The notes under the pieces: model-generated | The model's database searches: none | Told to the model about the DNA's origin: nothing | Seen by the model: the letters and a program-made list of their open reading frames with translations, nothing else | DNA from: Subtercola endophyticus | GTDB taxonomy: Bacteria > Actinomycetota > Actinomycetes > Actinomycetales > Microbacteriaceae | Length of the DNA: 64,000 bases | Direction: 5' to 3' | Assembly: GCF_021044565.1 (NCBI RefSeq) | Contig: NZ_CP087997.1 | Span: 3,038,001-3,102,000, forward strand | Made by a program: the position numbers and the translations under genes | Part shown: positions 1-7,052 of the stretch, piece by piece | Layout of the letters: the number at the start of each line of letters is the position of its first letter | Numbering within the stretch: position 1 is the stretch's first letter

Positions 1-492
1 GTGATCGCCGCCGTGAACGGGGTCGCCGCAGGGGGCGGACTCGCTCTGGCCCTCGCCGCCGACATTCGCCTCGCGTCGCCGGCGGCGCGCTTCAATGCCG
101 CCTTCGTTCGCATCGGGCTCTCTGCGGGAGATCTCGGCACCTCGTGGTTGCTGCCCCGTCTGGTGGGGCCGGCGGTCGCCGCCGAGATCGCCTTCACGGG
201 CAGACTGGTCGGGGCTTCGGAAGCCGCCAGAATCGGCCTGGTGAATTCTGTCAGTGCCGACGGTGAACTGCTGGCCGACGCCGAAGCGATGGCAGAACTC
301 ATCTGCACGAATTCGCCGAGCGGCGTGGCCATGTCGAAGCGAGCTCTGCAGGCGAACGGCGAAATCAGTTCGTACGCGGCGGCGATGGAATTGGAGAACC
401 GCGGCCAAGCGCTTCTCACCCGCACAGAAGACATGCCAGAAGCGCTGGCCGCTTTTCTCGACAAGCGCGCGCCGAACTTCACGGGCCAGTGA
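1..492 (+). CDS. enoyl-CoA hydratase/isomerase family protein, 5' end outside window
   Basis: This is the C-terminal 163 residues or so of a crotonase-fold protein; the gene begins upstream of the window, so the GTG at base 1 is probably an internal codon. Visible are the oxyanion-hole segment AAVNGVAAGGGLALALAADI near residues 3-22, the second active-site region FVRIGLSAGDLGTSWLLPRLVG and the family's typical C-terminus (ALAAFLDKRAPNF). The usual length is about 260 residues, so roughly the first 100 are missing. Crotonases act on the acyl chain of CoA thioesters; the substrate here is unknown. It lies 28 bases upstream of a menB-like gene on the same strand and may be cotranscribed with it. 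Confidence 0.85.
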   Translation: MIAAVNGVAAGGGLALALAADIRLASPAARFNAAFVRIGLSAGDLGTSWLLPRLVGPAVAAEIAFTGRLVGASEAARIGLVNSVSADGELLADAEAMAELICTNSPSGVAMSKRALQANGEISSYAAAMELENRGQALLTRTEDMPEALAAFLDKRAPNFTGQ

Positions 493-520
493 AGCCGGCC
501 GGTGAATCTAAGCTGTCGTA

Positions 521-1408
521 ATGACCCAGATATCTGAACTCTTCGACGAGTCGGTGTGGATGCCCGTCGACGGCTTCGCCGACCTCACCGACATCACCTA
601 CCACCACGACCACGCCGGCCGGGTGGCCCGAGTCGCCTTCAACCGGCCGGAGGTGCTGAACGCGTTTCGGCCGCAATCGGTCGACGAACTGTTCCGTGTG
701 CTCGAAGACGCCCGCCAGAACACCCGCATCGGGGTCGTTCTGCTGACCGGCAACGGGCCCAGCCCGAAAGACGGCAACTGGGCCTTCTGCTCGGGGGGCG
801 ACCAGCGCATCCGCGGCCGCGACGGCTACCAGTACAAAGACGGTACGCACTCGACGGGCCGGCTGCACATTCTCGAGGTGCAGCGCCTGATTCGGTTCAT
901 GCCCAAGGTCGTGATCGCGGTTGTTCCCGGCTGGGCCGCGGGCGGCGGTCACTCGTTGCACGTCACCTGCGATCTCACCATCGCGAGCGCCGAACACGGC
1001 AAGTTCAAGCAGACCGATGCGAACGTCGGCTCGTTCGACGGCGGGTACGGAAGCGCCTATCTGGCGCGGCAGGTCGGCCAGAAATTCGCCCGCGAGATTT
1101 TCTTTCTGGGGCAGGAGTACAGCGCCCAGCGGGCCTACGAGATGGGCGCGATCAACGCAGTCGTGCCGCACGCCGAGTTGGAGACGACGGCGTATGCCTG
1201 GGCGAACACCATTCTGACGAAGTCGCCGACGTCGATCCGTATGCTCAAATTCTCGTTCAACGCCGTCGATGACGGCCTGGTCGGTCAGCAGCTGTTCGCC
1301 GGCGAGGCCACCCGCCTCGCCTACGGAACCGACGAAGCGGTCGAGGGCCGCGATTCGTTCCTCGAGAAGCGCGAGCCCGACTGGGGGCCGTACCCCTGGC
1401 AGTTCTGA
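521..1408 (+). CDS. menB: MenB-type 1,4-dihydroxy-2-naphthoyl-CoA synthase
   Basis: The 295-residue protein matches the actinobacterial MenB pattern closely: an N-terminal FDESVWMPVDGFADLTDITY segment, LTGNGPSPKDGNWAFCSGGD at about 85-104, WAAGGGHSLHVTCDLTIAS, SFDGGYGSAYLARQVGQKFA and LVGQQLFAGEATRLAYGTDE. MenB closes the second ring in menaquinone biosynthesis from o-succinylbenzoyl-CoA, a Dieckmann-type reaction in the cytoplasm. BadI ring-opening hydrolases of the same subfamily run the reverse type of chemistry, and this window also encodes one, so a role in the neighbouring pathway is not excluded. The full-length motifs favour true MenB. No other men gene is in the window. Confidence 0.85.
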   Translation: MTQISELFDESVWMPVDGFADLTDITYHHDHAGRVARVAFNRPEVLNAFRPQSVDELFRVLEDARQNTRIGVVLLTGNGPSPKDGNWAFCSGGDQRIRGRDGYQYKDGTHSTGRLHILEVQRLIRFMPKVVIAVVPGWAAGGGHSLHVTCDLTIASAEHGKFKQTDANVGSFDGGYGSAYLARQVGQKFAREIFFLGQEYSAQRAYEMGAINAVVPHAELETTAYAWANTILTKSPTSIRMLKFSFNAVDDGLVGQQLFAGEATRLAYGTDEAVEGRDSFLEKREPDWGPYPWQF

Positions 1409-1418
1409 CCGGTCAGTT

Positions 1419-1452
1419 CTGAGCGCCGCACGATCGCCGGCGAGGCGCTCAG
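1419..1452. terminator. bidirectional hairpin between convergent genes
   Basis: A perfect 9-bp inverted repeat (CTGAGCGCC at 1419-1427, GGCGCTCAG at 1444-1452, 16-nt loop) lies between the menB stop and the end of the convergent thioesterase gene, overlapping the latter's stop codon. There is no T tract. It is probably a shared terminator. Confidence 0.45.
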
Positions 1453-2156
1453 TCCATCAATCGTTTTGTGAGATCGTCGGTCAGGCTCGCACCGTTCGCG
1501 TCGACGAGTGAACCGAAGTACTGCTCGCGGGTCGCTTGTCGAGGTTGAATGAACAACGCCGACGCGGTGGCGAAGACGACATCAGGCTGCGAAGACACGG
1601 CGATGCTGCCCTCGATCCACGTCTTTCGCCCCTCTGTCGAAGACACCGCCGCCTTCATGGTCAGTTCGGTGTCGAGGGGAAGAGCGCGCCGATAGTCGAC
1701 GGTCAGCTGAGCCGTCATGCCCCAGCGGCCCGCCCGCGCCATGGCGGTGCCCAGCAGCTCATCGAAGATCAGGGCCGAAATGCCGCCGTGCACAAACCCG
1801 GGAGGCCCCTCGAACCGGCGGTCGAAAGCACCGCGTGCCTCCACACCCTCTGGCGTCGTCTCGAAGGTGAGCGGCGGCGCCATGGGGTTGCCCGCACCGA
1901 TCACCGGGCTGAAAAATCGCTTGCCCTCGGCGAGATCGTCGAACGGCGACACTTCGGTCAGCGGCCGAACGACGTCGCCGAGACCGTCGATGGCACCACG
2001 AACAGCGACCGCCGCAGAAGCCAACTGCTGGGCGGTGGCGTCGACACTCGTCACCACGATGTTCGCGCGCCTCAGGGCATCGGCCAGATCGAGTGCGGCG
2101 GTACGCCGCCGCTCGAGGTCGTCGTTTTCACGCGGGTGCGGGGCAGAAGTCGGCAT
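1449..2156 (-). CDS. PaaI-family hotdog acyl-CoA thioesterase
   Basis: A protein of about 235 residues with an N-terminal helical stretch of about 90 residues followed by a single hotdog domain. The PaaI-type signature is RRFEGPPGFVHGGISALIFD, followed by GRWGMTAQLTVDYRRALPL. Such enzymes hydrolyse acyl- or aryl-CoA esters and free trapped CoA. The ATG at 2156 was chosen because the longer in-frame extension would run into the divergent promoter and operator at 2198-2226. It has a close paralogue at 32.7-33.4 kb with the same architecture, and both are transcribed divergently from a CoA-pathway gene across the same operator type. The exact substrate cannot be read from the sequence. Confidence 0.85.
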   Translation of the reverse strand: MPTSAPHPRENDDLERRRTAALDLADALRRANIVVTSVDATAQQLASAAVAVRGAIDGLGDVVRPLTEVSPFDDLAEGKRFFSPVIGAGNPMAPPLTFETTPEGVEARGAFDRRFEGPPGFVHGGISALIFDELLGTAMARAGRWGMTAQLTVDYRRALPLDTELTMKAAVSSTEGRKTWIEGSIAVSSQPDVVFATASALFIQPRQATREQYFGSLVDANGASLTDDLTKRLMD

Positions 2157-2197
2157 ACTCCATTGTCTCGCCCCCAGCGCCGGGCCTCTGGCCGCAA

Positions 2198-2226
2198 TGG
2201 TCTGTCCGTTGATACGGTATGTCCAA
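2198..2226 (+). promoter_or_regulatory. candidate FadR/GntR-type operator, site A
   Basis: TGGTCTGTCC, ten bases, then TATGTCCAA. The site lies between the divergent thioesterase (2156) and SDR (2228) genes. Half-sites and spacing match sites at 5.8, 11.0, 27.2 and 33.5 kb. The spacer also contains a -10-like GATACGGTAT, so regulator and polymerase would compete. Confidence 0.6.
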
Positions 2227-2227
2227 T

Positions 2228-3133
2228 ATGACAACCTCGAAGAAGTCGATCTTCGCCCCCGACGTACTGGCGGGCAAACGCATTCTCATCACCGGTGGCG
2301 GCACGGGGCTGGGCCGTGGTGTGGCCAAGCACCTCGTCGAGCACGGCGCCGAGGTGCACCTGTGGGGTCGCCGAATCTCTGTGCTCGAAGAGGCGGCGGC
2401 CGAGGCATCCGGCGGCCGTGACGGCCGCGTGTTCTACCAGGCGGTGGATGTTCGCAAGGCTGATCTCGTCGATGAAGCTATGGGCGCCATCTGGCACGAG
2501 CACGGCCCCCTGACGAGCGTGATCAACAACGCCGCCGGTAACTTCATCGCGCCCACCGCGAGCCTCAGCTCGCGGGCTTTCGAAGCGGTGAGCTCGACGG
2601 TGATGAACGGATCGTTCAACACCACCCATGCCGCGGGCAAGCGCTGGATCGCCGAAGGCCTTGCCGGCTGCGTGCTCTCGACGCTCACCACCTGGGTGTG
2701 GACGGGCTCGGCCTTCGTAGTGCCCTCAGCCATGGCGAAGGCGGCCGTGCACGCCATGACGATGTCGCTCGCCGTCGAGTGGGCCCGGTACGGCATTAGG
2801 CTGAACGCCCTGGCCCCCGGTCCGATTCCCACCGACTACGCCTGGGAGATGCTGAGCCCCACCGACAGCAGCGCCGTCGGTGCAACCCAGCCCGACCAGA
2901 TTCCGATGAAGCGCGCGGGCACCATCGAGGAGCTCGCCGCGCTGACGATCTTTCTGCTCTCAGACGCGTGCGACTACCTCACCGGCGAGACGATCGCGAT
3001 GGATGGCGGGCAGCGCCTCGCCGGCCCCGCCACCTTCGCCGGCCTCACCTCGCTCAGCGATCAGGACTGGGCCGACGTTCGCGCGGCCAGTCAGGCCGCG
3101 TCTGAAGCCAGCAAGACGCAGCGAAGCGTCTGA
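2228..3133 (+). CDS. 2,4-dienoyl-CoA reductase-like SDR
   Basis: An SDR of about 301 residues with the Rossmann motif ITGGGTGLGRG and a NNAAGNF segment. It resembles 2,4-dienoyl-CoA reductases (human DECR1 type): in both, the usual active-site Tyr-x3-Lys is replaced by a PSAMAK/PSASAK-like segment that keeps only the Lys, followed by LAPGPIPT. Such enzymes use NADPH to reduce conjugated dienoyl-CoA, a sensible step for a ring- or diene-containing substrate. An ATG at 2219 lies inside the operator; the ATG at 2228 immediately follows it and is preferred. No Shine-Dalgarno is visible before either, so the transcript may be leaderless. Function is by family resemblance. Confidence 0.8.
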   Translation: MTTSKKSIFAPDVLAGKRILITGGGTGLGRGVAKHLVEHGAEVHLWGRRISVLEEAAAEASGGRDGRVFYQAVDVRKADLVDEAMGAIWHEHGPLTSVINNAAGNFIAPTASLSSRAFEAVSSTVMNGSFNTTHAAGKRWIAEGLAGCVLSTLTTWVWTGSAFVVPSAMAKAAVHAMTMSLAVEWARYGIRLNALAPGPIPTDYAWEMLSPTDSSAVGATQPDQIPMKRAGTIEELAALTIFLLSDACDYLTGETIAMDGGQRLAGPATFAGLTSLSDQDWADVRAASQAASEASKTQRSV

Positions 3134-3189
3134 GCGCACGGGCCCCACGGGCGCGGGCTGAACGGGTGCTGCGGATTCGGGCGGCCATT

Positions 3190-3217
3190 TTGGTTATCCA
3201 TTGCAATGGACAGACCA
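3190..3217 (-). promoter_or_regulatory. candidate FadR/GntR-type operator, site B
   Basis: Read on the minus strand: TGGTCTGTCC, nine bases, GATAACCAA. It also forms a near-perfect inverted repeat (TTTGG..ATCCA / TGGAC..ACCAAA, 3188-3219) around the palindrome TCCATTGCAATGGA. It lies about 80 bases upstream of the acyl-CoA ligase at 3298. The spacer is one base shorter than in the other sites. Confidence 0.55.
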
Positions 3218-3297
3218 AAAATGTACTCTGATGCTGGTTCGACAGTGTCGTGAATCTCCGACGGCCGTGAACCCTCAACGAGAGGTCGGTGAAGTCA

Positions 3298-4941
3298 ATG
3301 ACGACTACCGAAGCCAACCACGCCCTTGCCCGCTACACCCCGCAGCAGATCGAGGCATTCGAAAACAGCGGCCAGTGGGATGCCGGCACGCTCGCGTCGT
3401 ACATCGACGACTTTGCGATCGCGGCCCCCCACAAAATCGCCCTCACCGATGGGTACGAGTCGCTCACCCGCGGCGAACTGCACGACCGCTCGCGGCGGCT
3501 GGCGCTGTCGCTGAAGAACCTCGGTATCACCCACGGCGACCGCGTGCAGGTGCAATTGCCGAACTGGAACGAGTTCGCGGTCATCTACCTCGCCCTCGCC
3601 CGGCTCGGCGCGATACTCGTGCCGACGATGCCGGTGTACCGCGACGATGAAGTGAAGTTCGTCATCGACAACTCCGGCGCGAAGATGTCGATCGTCACCT
3701 CGAATTTTCGCCACTTCGACTACGTCACAATGATCGAGGGCATCCGCGCGGTGACTCCTGCACTCGAGAATGTCATCGTCGTGCGCGGAGCAGCCTCGGC
3801 ATCGACGCTCGCGTACGACGACCTCATCGCCGGCGAGCACGTGCCGACGGATGCCGAGCTCGGACGCGGGCCCTCGTCAGAAGACACCCACGCCATCATC
3901 TACACCTCGGGCACCGAGTCTCGGCCGAAGGGCTGCGAACACACCTTCGCGACCATGGCCTTCACCGCCCGGCGCCTGGCGGCCGACGTCTTTCAACTGA
4001 CAGAAGACGACGTGATGCTCATGCCGACGCCGATCACGCACGCCACGGGGCTCGCTGCAGGGCTCATGATGCCGCTGCTGTACGGAGCGAGCATCCATCT
4101 CGTCGACGTCTGGGAGCCGCACGACGCGCTGCACCGCATCGCCGAATACGGAACGACCGTCAGCATGAGCGCCACGCCCTTTCTGCAGATGACCCTCGGT
4201 GCGCTGAAGACCGACCCCACGCACGATATGTCGAGCATGCGCGTCTGGGCCAGTGCCGGCGCGCCGATTCCGGAGTCGATGCTGCGTGCCTGGCGAGACC
4301 TCGCTCCCGGATGTCTCGCGCTGCCGGTCTATGGCAACAGCGAGGCGCTGATCGTCACCGCGATGCAGCACGACGACCCGGCAGAGAAGGCGCTGGTGTC
4401 CGATGGACGCCCGGCCGACGGGGTGACCCTCGAGATTCGTGACGAGGCGGGCGCAGCCGTCACCGACGGCAGCGAAGGCGAGATCGTGTTCCGCAGCCCC
4501 GGGTTGCTGCTCGGCTACTGGAACGACCCGCAGAAGACTGCCGGCGCTATCGGGGCCGACGGATTCTTCGCCAGCGGCGACCTGGGTAAGGTCACCGACG
4601 GCTACCTGCGCGTCACCGGGCGTATCAAAGACCTGATCATCCGTGGTGGCCTCAACATCTCTGCGCGCGAGGTAGAAGAGAACGCCGCCTACCATCCGGC
4701 GATTACGGCGGTCGCCGCCGTGTCGATGCCCGACGAGCGGCTGGGCGAAAAGGTGTGCGCCTTCATCGTGGCGGCCGGAGACGAACAGCTGACCATCGGC
4801 GAACTCGCCGCCTTCTTGCAGGGCGAGCGACACATCGCGGCGCACAAATGCCCCGAACGCATCATCTACATCGACGAGTTGCCGACGACTGCGACCGGCA
4901 AGGTCAAGAAGTTCGAACTGCGTCAGCGCGCCGCTGTCTGA
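3298..4941 (+). CDS. cyclohexanecarboxylate-CoA ligase-like AMP-binding enzyme
   Basis: A 547-residue adenylate-forming ligase that would activate a carboxylic acid to its CoA thioester with ATP. The P-loop reads YTSGTESRPKGCEHTF (the usual TTG is TES). It is followed by VYGNSE (A5), SGDLGKVTDGYLRVTGRIKD with RGGLNISAREVE (A7/A8), and PTTATGKVKKFELR carrying the catalytic A10 lysine. Length and context with BadH, BadK and BadI fit the AliA type (cyclohexanecarboxylate-CoA ligase), but specificity inside this superfamily cannot be read by eye. GAGAGG lies 12 bases before ATG 3298; an in-frame GTG at 3289 is too close to it. Operator site B lies upstream. Confidence 0.85.
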   Translation: MTTTEANHALARYTPQQIEAFENSGQWDAGTLASYIDDFAIAAPHKIALTDGYESLTRGELHDRSRRLALSLKNLGITHGDRVQVQLPNWNEFAVIYLALARLGAILVPTMPVYRDDEVKFVIDNSGAKMSIVTSNFRHFDYVTMIEGIRAVTPALENVIVVRGAASASTLAYDDLIAGEHVPTDAELGRGPSSEDTHAIIYTSGTESRPKGCEHTFATMAFTARRLAADVFQLTEDDVMLMPTPITHATGLAAGLMMPLLYGASIHLVDVWEPHDALHRIAEYGTTVSMSATPFLQMTLGALKTDPTHDMSSMRVWASAGAPIPESMLRAWRDLAPGCLALPVYGNSEALIVTAMQHDDPAEKALVSDGRPADGVTLEIRDEAGAAVTDGSEGEIVFRSPGLLLGYWNDPQKTAGAIGADGFFASGDLGKVTDGYLRVTGRIKDLIIRGGLNISAREVEENAAYHPAITAVAAVSMPDERLGEKVCAFIVAAGDEQLTIGELAAFLQGERHIAAHKCPERIIYIDELPTTATGKVKKFELRQRAAV

Positions 4942-4953
4942 GACGCTACGTGG

Positions 4954-4995
4954 CCCGGTGACCGGCCGGCGAAGCGCGTGCGGCCGGTCACCGGG
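4954..4995. terminator. strong hairpin between convergent genes
   Basis: A perfect 15-bp inverted repeat (4954-4968 with 4981-4995, 12-nt loop) fills the gap between the ligase stop (4941) and the MaoC stop (4996). There is no T tract. It is probably a bidirectional terminator. Confidence 0.55.
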
Positions 4996-5397
4996 TCACG
5001 CCTCGTCGGCCGCAACCGAAACCGCAACCGCGACGGATGCCTCGGCACTCACGACGGCAACCGTGTTTACGGCCGCGACGAGCGTGATCTCCGCCAGGCC
5101 GGCCCGCACGGCACCCACTGTCGCCGACACCTCGATGGTGTCGCCGAGGCGCACGGGGGCGACGAAGCGAACATCGAGCGAGCGCAGGTTCTCGACCCCG
5201 ACCCAGTCGGTCAGAAAACCGGCGAGGATTCCCGCCTGAAACTGCCCCATGGCGATCACGTCGTCGAATCCTGCCCTCCGAGCGGCCTCCGGGTCGTGAT
5301 GCAGAGGATTGAAGTCTCCGCCGGCGCCGGCGAAACGCACGATGTCGGTGCGCGTGACGGGCCCGACCCGGCGTGGCGAGGGTGGTACGAGGGTCAT
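4996..5397 (-). CDS. MaoC-like (R)-specific enoyl-CoA hydratase subunit
   Basis: A 133-residue hotdog protein carrying the hydratase-2 motif AGAGGDFNPLHHDPEAA at about residues 23-39, including the Asp and His used in catalysis in this family, followed by GFDDVIAMGQFQAGILAGFL. It would hydrate an enoyl-CoA. Its ATG at 5397 overlaps the stop of the upstream hotdog gene by four bases (ATGA), implying translational coupling and probably a heteromeric enzyme, as known for the steroid side-chain hydratase ChsH1-ChsH2. Operator site C controls the pair together with the divergent acyl-CoA dehydrogenase. Confidence 0.85.
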   Translation of the reverse strand: MTLVPPSPRRVGPVTRTDIVRFAGAGGDFNPLHHDPEAARRAGFDDVIAMGQFQAGILAGFLTDWVGVENLRSLDVRFVAPVRLGDTIEVSATVGAVRAGLAEITLVAAVNTVAVVSAEASVAVAVSVAADEA

Positions 5398-5810
5398 GCG
5401 CTCGGCCTTTCGATGAGTACTTCGCGCTGCACCAGGGCGGTCTCGCCGCCCTGGTCGACGAACTCGGTGGCGAGGGTGACCAGGCGCAGGGGGCCACGCT
5501 TGCTCTCGCGCACGAGGTCGGCCTCGACACGGCGGGTGGCGACGAGACGATCGCCTGAGACCAGCGGCCGTGAGTACTGCCACGACACCGATCCCACCAC
5601 GATGCGCTCGATGGCGAGCCCGAGCCGGGCGACGAAGTCGCGCTGATCGCGGTAGTGCCCCGTCACGACCGAATGGGTCGCCGTAGCCAGTTCGCCGCTG
5701 AGGTGGCGCGGGTCTTCGGTGAACGTGGCGCAGGCGAATTCTCGAATCTTTCCGGCTTCTACCGTGAACTCGACGACATCGACGACGCCTCCGATGGGAA
5801 TTCCAGCCAC
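5394..5810 (-). CDS. FAS1-like dehydratase/MaoC N-terminal-type hotdog subunit
   Basis: A 138-residue protein resembling the MaoC_dehydrat_N/FAS1-like hotdog domain (AGKIREFACATFTEDP near residues 20-35, then GSVSWQYSRPLVSGDRL). It lacks the D-x-N-P-L-H hydratase motif of its downstream partner, as expected for the non-catalytic or acyl-binding half of a two-subunit hydratase. GTG 5810 is chosen because AGAGG sits about seven bases upstream. The longer in-frame start at 5843 would place operator site C inside the coding region. Confidence 0.8.
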   Translation of the reverse strand: MAGIPIGGVVDVVEFTVEAGKIREFACATFTEDPRHLSGELATATHSVVTGHYRDQRDFVARLGLAIERIVVGSVSWQYSRPLVSGDRLVATRRVEADLVRESKRGPLRLVTLATEFVDQGGETALVQREVLIERPSA

Positions 5811-5822
5811 TTTCACCTCTTT

Positions 5823-5851
5823 TGGTCTGACCAATAGTATCATCAGACCTG
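5823..5851 (+). promoter_or_regulatory. candidate FadR/GntR-type operator, site C
   Basis: TGGTCTGACC, ten bases, TCAGACCTG. The first half is embedded in the perfect 13-bp palindrome TTGGTCTGACCAA (5822-5834), identical in core to the known FadR-type consensus TGGTCNGACCA. It lies between the divergent hydratase pair and the acyl-CoA dehydrogenase. Confidence 0.65.
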
Positions 5852-5870
5852 AAACATGTGAGGAAGTGTA

Positions 5871-7052
5871 ATGGACCTGTCGGATTCGCCCGAAGAAGCA
5901 CGATTCCGCGCCGACGCTCGAGCCTTCATCGAGACGACGCTGCCGACCCTGCCCTGGCCGGAACCCGCCGATCTGGTGGCGAAGGTTCCGTTCTGGACCC
6001 AGTGGCAGAAGGCCCTGTTCGAGGGCGGGTATGCCGGGCTGTCATGGCCGAAAGAGTACGGTGGCGGGGGTGCCGGCCCGAACATCCGGGCCATCTTCGC
6101 AGAAGAGCTCGATCTGGCCGGAGCCCCCGAGCGCCTGAACACCATCGGCGAAGACTTCTCGGGCCCGACGATCATCGATTTCGGCACGCCTGAGCAGAAA
6201 GACCGCTTTCTGCGCCCGATTCTGGCCGGCGACGACATCTGGTGCCAGCTCTTCTCCGAGCCGGAGGCCGGGTCAGACCTGGCCTCGCTGCGCACCAAAG
6301 CGACGAAGGTCGAAGGCGGGTTCTCGATCACGGGCCAGAAGATCTGGACCAGCCGCGCGCACATCGCCTCGTACGCCATCTTGCTCGCCCGCACCGGAAC
6401 CGAGCCGCGGCACAAGTCAATCACCTTCTTCATCTTGCCCCTGAACAGCCCCGGCGTCACGATTCGCCCGCTGCGGCACATGCTCGGCGAGGCCGAATTC
6501 AACGAGGTCTTTCTCGACGAGGTCTTCGTGCCCGACGACTTGGTCGTCGGCGAGGTCGACGGTGGCTGGGCGGTGACCATGGGCACGCTCGCCTACGAGC
6601 GCGTGGCGATCGCCACGGGTCGGGTCAACACCCAGCGTGCCGTGCGCGACATCGTCGCAGACGTGCGCACCGCGACCGACAGCGCCGGCCGCCCTCTCGG
6701 CGCCGACTCTCGTGTGCGCGACACCGTCGCCGATCTCTATGGCCGGGCGCTCATCCACTACCTCATCGGCCAGCGGGTCGTCTCGCTGGCCACCGACGAC
6801 GGCCCTCCCGGCCCCGTGACGTCGATCGGCAAGCTGTTCTTCTGCCCGCTCGTCGAAGATCTCGCCGACTTTCGGCTCTCGCTCTCGCCTCTCGGCGGGC
6901 AATTCGCGCCCGAGGGCGACGATCACGAAACAGCGCGCTGGGTGCGCCTGGCCTACCAAGCGCGCGGCACCGCCATCGCCGGCGGTTCCACCTTCATTCA
7001 GCGCAACATCGTCGCCGAACGGATGCTCGCCATGCCCCGGAGCGCACGATGA
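5871..7052 (+). CDS. acyl-CoA dehydrogenase, FadE type (large-subunit-like)
   Basis: A 393-residue flavoprotein with the acyl-CoA dehydrogenase pattern: an N-terminal helical domain with YAGLSWPKEYGGGGAGP, a FAD-binding segment QLFSEPEAGSDLASLRT, and a C-terminal region ending IAGGSTFIQRNIVAERML. The classical C-terminal catalytic Glu position is occupied by Gly/Ser here. The Glu in LAYERVAIATGR is the likely base, as in isovaleryl-CoA-type enzymes. It would introduce a double bond next to the CoA carbonyl with electron-transferring flavoprotein as acceptor. It overlaps the next ligase gene by ATGA and shares operator C. It may pair with the short dehydrogenase at 9938. Confidence 0.88.
   Translation: MDLSDSPEEARFRADARAFIETTLPTLPWPEPADLVAKVPFWTQWQKALFEGGYAGLSWPKEYGGGGAGPNIRAIFAEELDLAGAPERLNTIGEDFSGPTIIDFGTPEQKDRFLRPILAGDDIWCQLFSEPEAGSDLASLRTKATKVEGGFSITGQKIWTSRAHIASYAILLARTGTEPRHKSITFFILPLNSPGVTIRPLRHMLGEAEFNEVFLDEVFVPDDLVVGEVDGGWAVTMGTLAYERVAIATGRVNTQRAVRDIVADVRTATDSAGRPLGADSRVRDTVADLYGRALIHYLIGQRVVSLATDDGPPGPVTSIGKLFFCPLVEDLADFRLSLSPLGGQFAPEGDDHETARWVRLAYQARGTAIAGGSTFIQRNIVAERMLAMPRSAR

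Noticed and set aside
6242..7048. In-frame extension upstream of the synthetase start at 7049, giving a 915-codon frame
   Set aside because: The extension reads the acyl-CoA dehydrogenase gene in another frame; the ATG at 7049 with ATGA overlap fits the family N-terminus.
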